64,000 nt of DNA. Source: Streptomyces spiramyceticus. GTDB taxonomy: Bacteria; Actinomycetota; Actinomycetes; Streptomycetales; Streptomycetaceae. Within the stretch, counting starts at the first letter, position 1, and each line of letters starts with the position of its first letter. The DNA lies in contig NZ_JARBAX010000001.1 in the NCBI RefSeq assembly GCF_028807635.1, positions 447,001-511,000 on the forward strand, written 5' to 3'. Under the pieces are notes generated by a model. That model ran no database searches. It saw nothing but the letters and a program-made list of their open reading frames with translations, and was not told the DNA's origin. The translations under genes were made by a program, and so were the position numbers. This document shows, in pieces, positions 8,662-16,534 of the stretch.

Positions 8662-9951
8662 TTACTGGTTGCCGCAGGTGGAGGCGGGGGTGCCGTCCAG
8701 CCAGGGCAGGTCGTGTCCCATCCGGTCCCGCTTGGTCCGCAGGTACCGGAGATTGTGCTCGCCCGCCTTGACGGGCATGGGCTCGCGTCCGCTGACCTTC
8801 AGGCCGTGCCGTACGAGCGCCGCGGTCTTCTCGGGGTTGTTGGTCATCAGCCTGAGGCTGTGCACGCCGAGGTCTTCGAGGATCTGCGCCCCCGCCGCGT
8901 AGTCCCGCGCGTCGGCGGGCAGTCCCAGTTCCAGGTTGGCGTCGAGGGTGTCGCGGCCGAGCTCCTGGAGTTCGTACGCGCGCAGCTTGGACAGCAGCCC
9001 GATGCCGCGTCCCTCGTGGCCGCGCAGATACACGACGACGCCGCGGCCCGCGTCCGTGATGGCCTGCATGGACGCTTCCAGCTGGGGGCCGCAGTCGCAG
9101 CGCAGCGAGTGGAAGATGTCGCCGGTCAGGCACTCGGAGTGCATCCGCACGAGGACGTCTTCGCCGTCGCCGATCTCGCCGTGGACCAGGGCGACGTGTT
9201 CGACGCCGTCCACGGTGGAGCGGTAGCCGTACGCCGTGAACTCCCCGAAGGACGTGGGGAGATTGACGGTGGCCTCGCGGCGGACAGTGGGGTCGGAGGT
9301 GCGGCGGTAGGCGATCAGGTCCTCGATGGAGATGATCGTCAGGCCGTGCTTGCGGGCGAAGGGGATCAGCTCGGGCAGCCGCAGCATCACTCCGTCCTCG
9401 CCGGCGATCTCGACGATCGCGCCGGCCGGGCGCAGGCCCGCGAGCCTGGCGAGGTCCACGGCGGCCTCGGTGTGGCCGTTGCGGACGAGCACGCCGCCGG
9501 GCTTGGCGCGCAGCGGGAAGATGTGGCCGGGCCGGACGAAGTCGCCCGCCGTGGACCCGCCGCTCGCCAGGAGCCGGAGGGTGGTGGCGCGGTCGGCGGC
9601 CGAGATGCCGGTGGTGACGCCGTGGGCCGCCGAGGCGTCGACGGAGACGGTGAAGGCCGTGCTCATCGACTCGGTGTTGTTCTCGACCATCTGGGGAAGG
9701 TCGAGCCGCTCCAGTTCGTCGCCCTCCATCGGGGCGCAGATCAGGCCGCGGCATTCGCTCATCATGAAGGCGACGATTTCGGGGGTCGCCTTCTCGGCGG
9801 CGATGACGAGGTCGCCCTCGTTCTCCCGGTTCTCGTCGTCGACGACGACGACGGGCCGCCCGGCCGCGATGTCGCGGATGGCTTGTTCGACGGGGTCGAG
9901 GGCGAGGTCCTCGACGTTGTCGGTGCTGTACCACGTGGGCAGGGCGCTCAT
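8662..9951 (-). CDS. ribBA: Bifunctional DHBP synthase / GTP cyclohydrolase II
   Basis: The N-terminal half (about 1-210) is 3,4-dihydroxy-2-butanone 4-phosphate synthase, with the acidic loop [11 protein letters not shown] near residue 40. The C-terminal half (about 215-415) is GTP cyclohydrolase II, with the zinc cysteines in [18 protein letters not shown] and the [10 protein letters not shown] loop. Together they make both precursors of the lumazine, from ribulose 5-phosphate and from GTP. The ATG at 9949-9951 is preceded by GGAAGGAG at 8 bases and gives 429 residues. It overlaps the ribM stop codon by 4 bases, implying translational coupling. Confidence 0.95.
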   Translation of the reverse strand: MSALPTWYSTDNVEDLALDPVEQAIRDIAAGRPVVVVDDENRENEGDLVIAAEKATPEIVAFMMSECRGLICAPMEGDELERLDLPQMVENNTESMSTAFTVSVDASAAHGVTTGISAADRATTLRLLASGGSTAGDFVRPGHIFPLRAKPGGVLVRNGHTEAAVDLARLAGLRPAGAIVEIAGEDGVMLRLPELIPFARKHGLTIISIEDLIAYRRTSDPTVRREATVNLPTSFGEFTAYGYRSTVDGVEHVALVHGEIGDGEDVLVRMHSECLTGDIFHSLRCDCGPQLEASMQAITDAGRGVVVYLRGHEGRGIGLLSKLRAYELQELGRDTLDANLELGLPADARDYAAGAQILEDLGVHSLRLMTNNPEKTAALVRHGLKVSGREPMPVKAGEHNLRYLRTKRDRMGHDLPWLDGTPASTCGNQ

Positions 9952-10601
9952 GCTGCTGCTCCTTCCATGGCCGGCTTCACGCTCGTACGCGAGCGCTGCC
10001 ACCAGTCGTAGGCACCCCAGAGGACGAGGGCGAAGTAGACGACGTACACAAGACCGGAGAAGGCCAGGCCGCTGCCGAAGGCGAGCGGTACGCCCACCAG
10101 GTCGACCAGCAGCCAGGCGAACCAGAACTCGACCAGGCCCCTGGCCTGGGCGACCATCGCGACGAGCGTGCCGACGAAGATGTACGCGTCGGCCCAGGGG
10201 CTCCAGGACAGCGACGGGTACAGCGTGAACAGCCCGCCGACGGCCAGCGTGCCCACCACGGCTCCGGCCAGCAGCAGTCCGCGCTCGCTCCAGGTGGCGA
10301 AGCGGACGGCGATCGAACCGTCCTGGGCCTGCTGCCTGCCGCGCTGCCACTGCCGCCAGCCCCACACCGCGACGCCGATGACCAGCAGCTGCTTGCCGAC
10401 GCCGCCGCTCAGGTTCGCGGAGTAGTACGCGGCGACGAGGATGACGCCGGACAGGAGCTGGGCGGGCCACGTCCATATGGAGCGGCGCCAGCCGAGCGCG
10501 AGTGCGGCGAGACCGATGGTGTTGCCGATCATGTCCGACCACATGATGTGCTGGTCGAAGGCGGTGAAGGCCTCGCTGTTCAGCCAGGACACGGCGCTCA
10601 C
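9948..10601 (-). CDS. ribM: PnuC-family riboflavin transporter RibM
   Basis: The 217-residue membrane protein belongs to the PnuC family, with about six hydrophobic segments and the family signatures [16 protein letters not shown] near residue 26 and [14 protein letters not shown] near 165. Most PnuC proteins carry nicotinamide riboside. A copy inside a riboflavin operon under an FMN riboswitch is instead the RibM/PnuX type, shown in Streptomyces davawensis to move riboflavin and roseoflavin. The substrate here is inferred from that context. It overlaps both neighbours by 4 bases (ribE upstream, ribBA downstream), so the stoichiometry of the operon is coupled. Confidence 0.88.
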   Translation of the reverse strand: MSAVSWLNSEAFTAFDQHIMWSDMIGNTIGLAALALGWRRSIWTWPAQLLSGVILVAAYYSANLSGGVGKQLLVIGVAVWGWRQWQRGRQQAQDGSIAVRFATWSERGLLLAGAVVGTLAVGGLFTLYPSLSWSPWADAYIFVGTLVAMVAQARGLVEFWFAWLLVDLVGVPLAFGSGLAFSGLVYVVYFALVLWGAYDWWQRSRTSVKPAMEGAAA

Positions 10602-11206
10602 TTGGCGGACTCCTCGGCATTGGCGCCGAGCAGCCGCTCGACGTACTTGGCGATGACATCGACCTCAAGGTTGACCGGGTCGCCGGGCTGCTTGATGCCG
10701 AGCGTGGTCAGGGCGAGCGTGGTGGGGATGAGGCTGATGGTGAAGTAGTCGGGGCCCGCGTCGACGACCGTGAGGCTGACGCCGTCGACGGTGATGGAGC
10801 CCTTTTCGACGACGTACCGGGTGAGGGCTGCGGGGAGCGAGATCTTGACGATCTCCCAGTTCTCGGAGGGCTTGCGCTCGACGATGGTGCCGGTGCCGTC
10901 GACATGGCCCTGGACAATGTGTCCGCCGAGCCGTCCGCCGACCGCCATCGGTCGCTCCAGGTTGACCCGGGAGCCGGTGGTGAGGGCGCCGAGGCTGGAG
11001 CGGTCGAGCGTCTCGGCCATCACATCGGCGGTGAACTCGCCGTCGCCGAAGTCGACGACGGTGAGGCAGACGCCGTTGACGGCGATCGAGTCGCCGTGCT
11101 TCGCGCCTTCGGTGACGACGGGGCCGCGCAGTCGGAAGCGGGAGGAGTCGCCGAGGTTCTCGACGGCGGTGACTTCACCCAGTTCTTCGACGATTCCGGT
11201 GAACAC
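10598..11206 (-). CDS. ribE: Riboflavin synthase, alpha chain
   Basis: The enzyme dismutates two molecules of 6,7-dimethyl-8-ribityllumazine to riboflavin and a pyrimidine that is recycled. The start [10 protein letters not shown] is diagnostic. Two lumazine-binding repeats are visible, marked by [14 protein letters not shown] near residue 44 and [14 protein letters not shown] near residue 140, as expected of this internally duplicated protein. Its 202 residues match the family. The gene begins immediately after the ribD stop codon and overlaps ribM by 4 bases. Confidence 0.95.
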   Translation of the reverse strand: MFTGIVEELGEVTAVENLGDSSRFRLRGPVVTEGAKHGDSIAVNGVCLTVVDFGDGEFTADVMAETLDRSSLGALTTGSRVNLERPMAVGGRLGGHIVQGHVDGTGTIVERKPSENWEIVKISLPAALTRYVVEKGSITVDGVSLTVVDAGPDYFTISLIPTTLALTTLGIKQPGDPVNLEVDVIAKYVERLLGANAEESAK

Positions 11207-12316
11207 TCAGTCCTCCTGCTGGACGTGCTGGACGGGTCGGACGTGCTGGACGGTGGCGGTGATGCGCAGATCGGGGCCGATACGGACGGCCTCGGTCATG
11301 TCGAGGCGCAACGCCCCGGACATGGTGGGGATTCCGGCGTCGGCGAGGGCATGGGGGCCTGCGCCGAGCAGTGCGGGGGCCAGGTAGCCGACGACGGTGT
11401 CGACGGCGCCTGCCGCGACGAAGGCTCCCGCGAGGGTCGGGCCGCCTTCGAGGAGCACGGAGCGGACGCCGCGTCCGTGCAGGTCGGCGAGGAGCGCGGG
11501 GATGTCGAGACCGCGCCCGGTCCTTGGCAGCCGTACGACATCGGTCCCGGGAAGGCTGGTCTCGGCGTCCTCGGCGACCGCGATCAGTGTGGGCGCGGCG
11601 TCGTCGAGGACGCGGGCGCCGGGCTTGACGGCGGTGGCCTCGGTGTCGACGACCACGCGCAGCGGCTGGACGACGCCTTCGATGCCGCGTACGGCGAGGT
11701 GCGGGTCGTCGGCGCGGGCGGTGCCCGAGCCGACCACGACCGCGTCCGCCTCGGCGCGCAGCCGGTGGACGTCGGCGCGGGACTCGGGCGAGGTGATCCA
11801 GCGGCTGGTGCCGTCGGCGGCGGCGATCCTGCCGTCGAGGGTGGCGGCGTACTTCCACAGGACGTACGGGCGTCCGAGGCGTACGGAGGTCAGCCAGGCG
11901 ATGTTGCCCGCCTCGGCCTCGTCGGCCAGGAGCCCCTGCCCGATGTCGATCCCGGCTGACCGGAGGGTGTCCGCACCACCGGTGGCCTGCGGGTTCGGGT
12001 CGGCGACCGCGTACACGACACGGGCGATCCCGGCCTCGACGAGCGCCTGGGCGCAGGGGCCCGTACGGCCGGTGTGGTTGCAGGGTTCGAGGGTGACGTA
12101 CGCCGTGCCGCCCCGGGCTTTTTCGCCCGCATCGCGCAGGGCGTGGACCTCGGCGTGCGGGCCGCCGGCGCGCTGGTGCCAGCCCTCGCCGACGGTCTGT
12201 CCGGAGGCGTCGCTGATGACGCACCCGACGACCGGGTTGGGGCTGGTGGAGCCGAGTCCGCGTGCGGCGAGCAGAATGGCTCGGCGCATGGCGTTTGCGT
12301 CGGCTGCGGTGGCCAC
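11207..12316 (-). CDS. ribD: Bifunctional pyrimidine deaminase / reductase
   Basis: The N-terminal deaminase domain (about 1-145) has the zinc motif GGPHAEVHAL and EPCNHTGRTGPC. The C-terminal reductase domain (about 150-365) has DGRIAAADGTSRWI and VLLEGGPTLAGAF. RibD converts the GTP cyclohydrolase product to 5-amino-6-ribitylamino-uracil 5'-phosphate in two steps. I chose the GTG at 12314-12316 (369 aa), which follows GGCAGGAGGACCCG. The longer open frame upstream runs through the untranslated leader and has no family similarity. It is the first gene of the operon, about 167 bases downstream of the FMN riboswitch. Confidence 0.93.
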   Translation of the reverse strand: MATAADANAMRRAILLAARGLGSTSPNPVVGCVISDASGQTVGEGWHQRAGGPHAEVHALRDAGEKARGGTAYVTLEPCNHTGRTGPCAQALVEAGIARVVYAVADPNPQATGGADTLRSAGIDIGQGLLADEAEAGNIAWLTSVRLGRPYVLWKYAATLDGRIAAADGTSRWITSPESRADVHRLRAEADAVVVGSGTARADDPHLAVRGIEGVVQPLRVVVDTEATAVKPGARVLDDAAPTLIAVAEDAETSLPGTDVVRLPRTGRGLDIPALLADLHGRGVRSVLLEGGPTLAGAFVAAGAVDTVVGYLAPALLGAGPHALADAGIPTMSGALRLDMTEAVRIGPDLRITATVQHVRPVQHVQQED

Positions 12317-12483
12317 CGGGTCCTCCTGCCTCTTCGGGCACGGACTCCGGGGCCTGTCAATGACGACAGAGAGCGGGGAAACACACCACGAGCACTGGGA
12401 ACGCCGGGGCCGAAAGAGGGGTCGCCCAAGGGGGCGAGCCGGACTGCCGACAGCGGCGTACCAATGACCTGTGACGGCCCGCC

Positions 12484-12610
12484 GCGCACTGCCTCCCATC
12501 CGGACTTTCACCGTCGGTACAGGAATTTCACCTGTTCAACCGGCCACTGGAGGTGACCGGGTCGCGGACTATAACCGCCGGTTCGGAATTACACCGACCC
12601 CGGAGTGCGC
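12484..12610 (-). promoter_or_regulatory. FMN riboswitch (RFN element)
   Basis: Read leftward, the segment contains the conserved RFN blocks GGGGTCGGTGTAATTCC, CCGGCGGTTATAGTCCGCGA and GACGGTGAAAGTCCGGATGG. The closing P1 stem is perfect: AGTGCGC at 12604-12610 pairs with GCGCACT at 12484-12490. It precedes ribD by 167 bases. A 5-bp hairpin (CGCCC-AAGG-GGGCG on the plus strand, about 12423-12436) lies in the leader and could be part of the expression platform. Binding of FMN should lower expression of the whole rib-his block. Confidence 0.93.
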
Positions 12611-12690
12611 TGCTGCTGGTACACGGTCAGTGTGCCACGCCTGATCGACGGTCATGCATGCGAGGCCTTGTGGTCCGGCTCACAAGAGGT

Positions 12691-12731
12691 TGGTCCATAC
12701 CTATTGACGCTCTGATCTGGTCCTCTTAGCG
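12691..12731 (+). promoter_or_regulatory. Chitinase-type promoter with direct repeats, now without its gene
   Basis: TTGACG (12704-12709) and TTAGCG (12726-12731) are 16 bases apart. Copies of TGGTCC lie at 12691-12696 and 12718-12723, in the arrangement of the TGGTC(C/T)AGACC direct repeats that overlap the -35 and -10 regions of Streptomyces chitinase promoters. An RBS, AGGAGG, follows at 12785-12790. No intact gene follows; see the chitinase remnant. Confidence 0.55.
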
Positions 12732-12798
12732 TCTGCTCGCAACGCGAACCCAATCCCCAGTTCGCGGCCAGGCCGACCCTCCCCAGGAGGAACACACA

Positions 12799-12912
12799 TC
12801 GGCGGGCCCTGGCAGGGGACTTGGCACGCGACACGACGGTGGTGGACGAAGAGAGAGGAGCCGGGTACCAACCGGTGAGTGGGGCGTCTGGCAGGACCTC
12901 GGAGCCTGCTGA
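12799..12912 (+). pseudogene. Remnant of a chitinase: only the end of its chitin-binding domain
   Basis: Thirteen bases after the RBS, coding similarity begins abruptly with no start codon. One frame reads TWHATRRWWTKREEPGT; after a one-base shift near 12870 the next frame reads GEWGVWQDLGAC and stops with TGA at 12910-12912. Together these match the C-terminal half of a CBM5/12 chitin-binding domain, which ends many Streptomyces chitinases (aromatic W-W pair, W near the end, terminal LGAC). The signal peptide, catalytic GH18 domain and most of the binding domain are gone. A chitinase gene occupies this place between ribD and the ROK gene in related Streptomyces, as far as I recall. Confidence 0.7.
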
Positions 12913-12925
12913 GCCCAGTTGAACG

Positions 12926-12960
12926 CCCGGCGGCGGAGACCGGCCCTTCCCGCCGCCGGG
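12926..12960 (+). terminator. Terminator hairpin of the lost chitinase gene
   Basis: CCCGGCGGCGG at 12926-12936 pairs perfectly with CCGCCGCCGGG at 12950-12960 around a 13-base loop, followed by TCCCTCTTTG. It lies 14 bases past the chitinase remnant stop and may also stop transcription from the ROK gene converging from the right. Confidence 0.75.
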
Positions 12961-12969
12961 TCCCTCTTT

Positions 12970-13029
12970 GTCAGTTCCGGGCTTTGTCAGTTCCGGGGTG
13001 CGGAAGGTGCGGACCTTCTCAGTTCCGAG
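12970..13029. repeat. Three tandem copies of a ROK-gene 3'-end segment
   Basis: GTCAGTTCCGGG occurs at 12970-12981 and 12986-12997, and the variant TCAGTTCCGAG at 13019-13029. The third copy holds the real stop codon of the ROK gene (TCA at 13019-13021 on this strand); the other two are downstream duplicates of the same stop region. Confidence 0.6.
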
Positions 13030-14191
13030 GTGCGAATACGTCGTCCTGAGCCGCGTCCCGCGCGGTGAGCAGCGCACCCTGGAGCACCGCCCCGTCGCCC
13101 AGTTCCCCCGCACGTACCTCCGTGCGCAGCGGTGACAGGGCGGCCAGTCGGCCGGCGACGCGCTCGGCGAGGGCGGCGCCGCCGGTGTGGCCGGTTTCGC
13201 CGCCCAGGAGGACGCAGCCCGGGTCGAGGACCGCGGTGACGGCCGCCGCGCCTACGGCCAGATGCGTGGCCAGGGTGTCCAGGAAGGGTTCGCCGCGACG
13301 GCCCGCCGCAAGGGCCGCCCGTACACCGGCGGCGGCGGACGTGTCTCCGGCCGTCGCTATGCCGTGCCGGGCGGCGAGTTGGGTGATGGCCGCTCCGCCC
13401 ACCAGCGAATGGAAGCCGCCGTCGCAGGCGGTCGCCGACGGCAGTCCCACGGTGCCGGGCACGGGCAGGAAGCCGATCTCGCCCGCGCCGCCCGACGCCC
13501 CCCGGCGCAGCTTGCCGTCGAGAACGAGCGCCGCGCCCACGCCGTGGCCGAGCCAGAGCAGCACGAAGGTGTCACGGTCGCGGGCCGCGCCGAGCCGCTG
13601 TTCCGCGACGGCGGCGAGGTTCGTCTCGTTCTCCACGAGCACTGTGGCGGGAAGACGTTCCTGCAGGGCGGCGACCAGTCGGCGGTGCCAGGCGGGCAGC
13701 CCTGTGGTCTGGCGGAGTTCGCCGGTGGCGGGGTCGATCAGGCCGGGTGCGCCGATCCCGACGCTGTGCAGCCGCTTTGCCCCGGCCTGGCGGGCGGTGC
13801 GTTCCAGCAGTGCCACCGCCTGCTCCACGGCGGGCTCGGTGCCCGTCGCGTCGCCGTCGATCGGCAGGGTCGCCTCGGCCAGGGTCGTACCGAGCAGGTC
13901 GGCCACGACGACGGAGACGCCCTGGGTACGTACGTCGAGCGCGGCGAGGTGTGCCCGGTCCGCGACGATCCCGTAGAGCCGGGCGTTGGGGCCGCGGCGC
14001 TGTGCCCCGGCCTCTCCGACCACGGTGATCAGCCCTGCTCCCTGCAGTCGTTCGACCAGGTCGGCGACGGAGGGCCGGGAGAGTCCGGTCAGCGTTTTCA
14101 GCTGCCCTGCCGTCAACGGGCCCTCTTCCTGAAGCAGCTTCAGAGCGAACCGGTCGTTGATGGCCCGGGCGGTGCTCGGTGATGCGGGCAT
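13019..14191 (-). CDS. ROK-family transcriptional regulator
   Basis: The 390-residue protein has an N-terminal winged helix (about 12-75, GPLTAGQLKTLTGLSRPSVADLVERL as helix-turn-helix, longer motif at residues 24-49). A ROK domain (about 85-375) follows with ATP/sugar-type motifs GIGAPGLID and ENETNLAAVAEQ. The zinc-binding CxCGxxGC cluster usual in ROK repressors and kinases is absent: the segment after GAGEIGFLPV has a single Cys. It is therefore probably a pure regulator with altered sugar sensing. It is divergent from the MFS transporter, with a palindrome between them, which suggests it represses that gene and itself in response to a sugar. ATG start at 14189-14191. Confidence 0.85.
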   Translation of the reverse strand: MPASPSTARAINDRFALKLLQEEGPLTAGQLKTLTGLSRPSVADLVERLQGAGLITVVGEAGAQRRGPNARLYGIVADRAHLAALDVRTQGVSVVVADLLGTTLAEATLPIDGDATGTEPAVEQAVALLERTARQAGAKRLHSVGIGAPGLIDPATGELRQTTGLPAWHRRLVAALQERLPATVLVENETNLAAVAEQRLGAARDRDTFVLLWLGHGVGAALVLDGKLRRGASGGAGEIGFLPVPGTVGLPSATACDGGFHSLVGGAAITQLAARHGIATAGDTSAAAGVRAALAAGRRGEPFLDTLATHLAVGAAAVTAVLDPGCVLLGGETGHTGGAALAERVAGRLAALSPLRTEVRAGELGDGAVLQGALLTARDAAQDDVFAPRN

Positions 14192-14215
14192 GCCGCGGAT
14201 CCTCTCAGATCTATT

Positions 14216-14236
14216 TATCAGGCAGGGTTCCTGATA
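14216..14236. promoter_or_regulatory. Palindromic operator between ROK and MFS genes
   Basis: TATCAGG at 14216-14222 and CCTGATA at 14230-14236 form a perfect 7-bp inverted repeat with a 7-base centre, in an AT-rich patch 25 bases from the ROK start and 60 from the MFS start. ROK repressors bind AT-rich palindromes of this kind. This is the likely autoregulatory site. Confidence 0.55.
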
Positions 14237-14295
14237 GTTTACTCGGCACGTTGGACGCAGACCGAGGGTCCGGGGATCCGGGGAGGACGCGACGC

Positions 14296-15513
14296 ATGTC
14301 GGGCGAAATGGTCTTCAGTCAGGGGCAATTGAGGCGAGCGCGCTACGCCGTGGCCGCCGTCTTCTGTGTGCACGGCGCGGTGACGGGCAGCTTCGCCACC
14401 CGCATCCCGTGGATCGCGGACCACGCCTCGGTCGGCGCGGGACAGCTCGGCCTCGCGCTGGCTTTCCCGGCGATCGGCGCTTCGGTGGCGATGCCGCTGG
14501 CCGGCGCGATCAGCCACCGTTTCGGCGCGCGGGGCGCGCTGCGGGGGCTGCTGACGCTGTGGACGCTCGCTCTCACACTGCCCGCCCTGGCGACGAATCT
14601 GGGCACTCTGTGCGCCGCGCTCTTCGTGTACGGCGCCACCGCGGGCATGTCGGACGTCGCAATGAACGCCCTTGGCGTCGAGACCGAGAACCGGCTCGAC
14701 AAGTCGATCATGTCCGGGCTGCACGGCATGTGGAGCGCGGGCGCACTGATCGGCTCGGCCGCGGGAACGCTCGCCGCACACCTCGGCAGCGACGCCCGCC
14801 TGCACCACATGCTCGCCGCGGCCGCGCTCACCGTGCTCGGCCTGGCCGCATACCAGGGCGTACTCGACCTGCGCAGCGCCCCCGACGCGCAGGCCCCGCC
14901 GCGGTTCGCTCTGCCGCCCAAGTCGGCGCTGGTGATCGGCGCGATCGGGTTCTGCGCGGTGTTCGCGGAGGGGGCGAGCCTGGACTGGTCGGCGGTGTAT
15001 CTGCGGGACGTACTGGATACGTCGCCGGGCCTCGCCGCGGCTTCAACCACCGCCTTCGCGCTGACGATGGCCGTGGCGCGGCTCGCCGGGGACAAGGTGG
15101 TCGACCGATTCGGTGCCGTGCGTACGGTCCGGGTGGGCGGGGTGGCGGCGACGGCCGGTGGCGTGCTGGTCGTGGTGGCGCCGCATCCGGCTGTCGCGAT
15201 GGGCGGGTTCGCGCTGATCGGGCTCGGCGTCGCGGTCGTCGTCCCGCTGGCCTTCGCTGCGGCGGGCCGCAGCGGCCCGAACCCGAGCCAGGCGATCGCG
15301 GGCGTCGCGACCATTACGTACACCTCGGGCCTGATCGCCCCGTCGGCAATCGGCGCGGTCGCCGACGCTACGTCGCTGGTGGTGTCGTTCGGCCTGGTGA
15401 CGGCGCTGGCGTTCGGGCTGGTGGCGGGGGCGGGCGTGCTGCGCGGGGCGGGCCGGGTGCCGGTGAGCGGGGGGAGTGGGGCGGTGGTGGGGGTGCGGGG
15501 GGTGGAGGAGTGA
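14296..15513 (+). CDS. MFS transporter
   Basis: The 405-residue membrane protein has about 12 hydrophobic helices. The first is preceded by a short cytosolic start, and the GxLaDRxGrR-like loop between helices 2 and 3 appears as GAISHRFGARGALRG near residue 70. The motif ATAGMSDVAMNALGVE near residue 115 is shared with the YbjJ/fucose-permease-like branch of the major facilitator superfamily, so sugar or small-metabolite transport is likely. The ATG at 14296 follows GGGAGGA by 8 bases. Control by the divergent ROK regulator is inferred. The extreme C-terminus (GGSGAVVGVRGVEE) runs into a low-complexity tract. Confidence 0.85.
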   Translation: MSGEMVFSQGQLRRARYAVAAVFCVHGAVTGSFATRIPWIADHASVGAGQLGLALAFPAIGASVAMPLAGAISHRFGARGALRGLLTLWTLALTLPALATNLGTLCAALFVYGATAGMSDVAMNALGVETENRLDKSIMSGLHGMWSAGALIGSAAGTLAAHLGSDARLHHMLAAAALTVLGLAAYQGVLDLRSAPDAQAPPRFALPPKSALVIGAIGFCAVFAEGASLDWSAVYLRDVLDTSPGLAAASTTAFALTMAVARLAGDKVVDRFGAVRTVRVGGVAATAGGVLVVVAPHPAVAMGGFALIGLGVAVVVPLAFAAAGRSGPNPSQAIAGVATITYTSGLIAPSAIGAVADATSLVVSFGLVTALAFGLVAGAGVLRGAGRVPVSGGSGAVVGVRGVEE

Positions 15514-15742
15514 CGCGGGGCTGCGGTGCGGGTGCGGTGCGGTGCGGTGCGGGCACGCTGCGCGGTGCGGGCACGGGCACGGTGCCGATGCGGCGGGTGC
15601 GGTGGGGCGCGGACACGGTGCCGGTGCGGCGCTTTGCGGGCACAGTGCGGTGCGGTGCGGGCACGGTGCAGTGCCGGCGCGGTGCCAGTGCCGGTGCGGC
15701 GGACGCGGCGCTGTACGGGTGCGGTGGGGTGCGGTGTGGTGT
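15514..15742. repeat. Low-complexity GGTGCGG/GGGCAC tract
   Basis: About 230 bases downstream of the MFS gene consist of degenerate short repeats of GGTGCGGTGCGG and GGGCACGGTGC. Open frames here are artefacts of composition: no start with an RBS and no protein-like sequence. I see no gene. The tract separates the MFS gene from the mobile element. Confidence 0.8.
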
Positions 15743-15781
15743 GGGTTGCCTGCGGCGCTTTCCCCTCCCCGCCCCTTCCCG
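15743..15781 (-). repeat. Truncated copy of a dispersed intergenic repeat (copy 1 of 3)
   Basis: On the minus strand this reads CGGGAAGGGGCGGGGAGGGG, then AAGCGCCGCAGGCAACCC, matching the right part of the repeats at 34457-34525 and 47673-47748. The left part present in those copies is missing here. The break lies next to the start of the foreign island, so it may mark an integration or deletion boundary. Confidence 0.6.
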
Positions 15782-15808
15782 ATGCTCGTAAGTACGTGTT
15801 TTGAGGGA

Positions 15809-15837
15809 GCCCCGCCCGGTGTCTGGCCGAACGGGGC
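15809..15837 (-). terminator. Hairpin terminator at the left end of the element
   Basis: GCCCCG at 15809-15814 pairs with CGGGGC at 15832-15837; an inner GGTGTCTGGCC adds some pairing. It lies 11 bases beyond the stop of the leftward gene pair 15848-16356 and probably ends their transcript. Confidence 0.55.
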
Positions 15838-15847
15838 GTCTTGCTGA

Positions 15848-16048
15848 CTACGGGGTGTGGATCACGTCGGGTGTGGGTCCAGCGCCGAGCTTTGCAGCGT
15901 CCTCGGGGCAGGCGTCGAGCGTCGTTCCGGGGCCGCTGGTGCTCTCGATCCAGCGGACGGCAACGGGGGCACCGGTGAGGTTGTGGCAGTGGCAGCAGAG
16001 CGCAATGGGACCGGGCGGGACTTCGGGGAACAGCTCGTCGGGGCTCAT
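15848..16048 (-). CDS. Small hypothetical protein with cysteine cluster
   Basis: The 66-residue protein contains CCHCHNL near residue 20 and a further Cys near residue 46 (LDACPED), so it may bind a metal. I do not recognise the family. The ATG at 16046-16048 overlaps the stop codon of the upstream gene (ATGA), which implies coupled translation. Both genes lie at the left end of the foreign island and read outwards, toward its boundary. Confidence 0.5.
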   Translation of the reverse strand: MSPDELFPEVPPGPIALCCHCHNLTGAPVAVRWIESTSGPGTTLDACPEDAAKLGAGPTPDVIHTP

Positions 16049-16356
16049 GCCGAGACCGCAGGGGGGAACGCGGACTGGGGGAACGGGGCTCCGTCGTAGG
16101 CGTAAGGGAGATCGACGCCCCGAGTGGCGAAGTAGAGCGCCCTGCGCCGCTCCTTCTGCTTCCAGCGGAGTTCTAGAGTGTCTTCCGATTGCTGACGGAG
16201 CAGCGCTCGGGCCTCTTCTTGGGTCGGGCTCGTCCACGGGCGGGACCAGGGGTTCACGGGGGCGGGCTCGGGCTGGTCGGCGATCGGAGTGGCGTCCGGG
16301 GCGGCGAGGGGCGAGGACGGAGAGCACCCGGGAAAGGGCGCGGGCGATACGATCAC
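16045..16356 (-). CDS. Hypothetical element protein, possibly frameshifted at its start
   Basis: The frame has protein-like content in its second half: NPWSRPWTSPTQEEARALL, a charged helix with KQKERRRALYFATRG, then VDLPYAYDG. The GTG at 16354-16356 opens this frame (103 aa). A better initiation site is the ATG at 16358-16360, which has AGGAG upstream but leads into another frame, starting MRDRIARALSRVLSVL. That sequence looks like the N-terminus of related Streptomyces element proteins. The gene may thus carry a frameshift between about 16250 and 16340. Function unknown. Confidence 0.45.
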   Translation of the reverse strand: MIVSPAPFPGCSPSSPLAAPDATPIADQPEPAPVNPWSRPWTSPTQEEARALLRQQSEDTLELRWKQKERRRALYFATRGVDLPYAYDGAPFPQSAFPPAVSA

Positions 16357-16534
16357 GCATAAGTCGGTCAGCTCCTTTGCAAGCTGTCTCGGCGAGCCCC
16401 GGCGGACCGGTCCTAAGCGGTCTTCCGGGGCGCTTTGCGTTGTTGAAGGTAGTAGGTCTGTACACCCCTGTCCGCCCCGAGGGGTCGACATGGGCCGCTG
16501 TGCGGCTGTGCTGAGGTGTGGGTAATGTCCGCTT

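Noticed and set aside
8144..9934. A 596-codon minus-strand frame covering ribH and ribBA
   Set aside because: Its first two thirds are an out-of-frame, arginine-rich shadow of ribBA; only the last 161 codons from the GTG at 8629 are RibH.
15514..15850. Repeats that might be a CRISPR array, and several overlapping small ORFs
   Set aside because: The units are short, degenerate and without spacers of constant length; the ORFs are composition artefacts without RBS.
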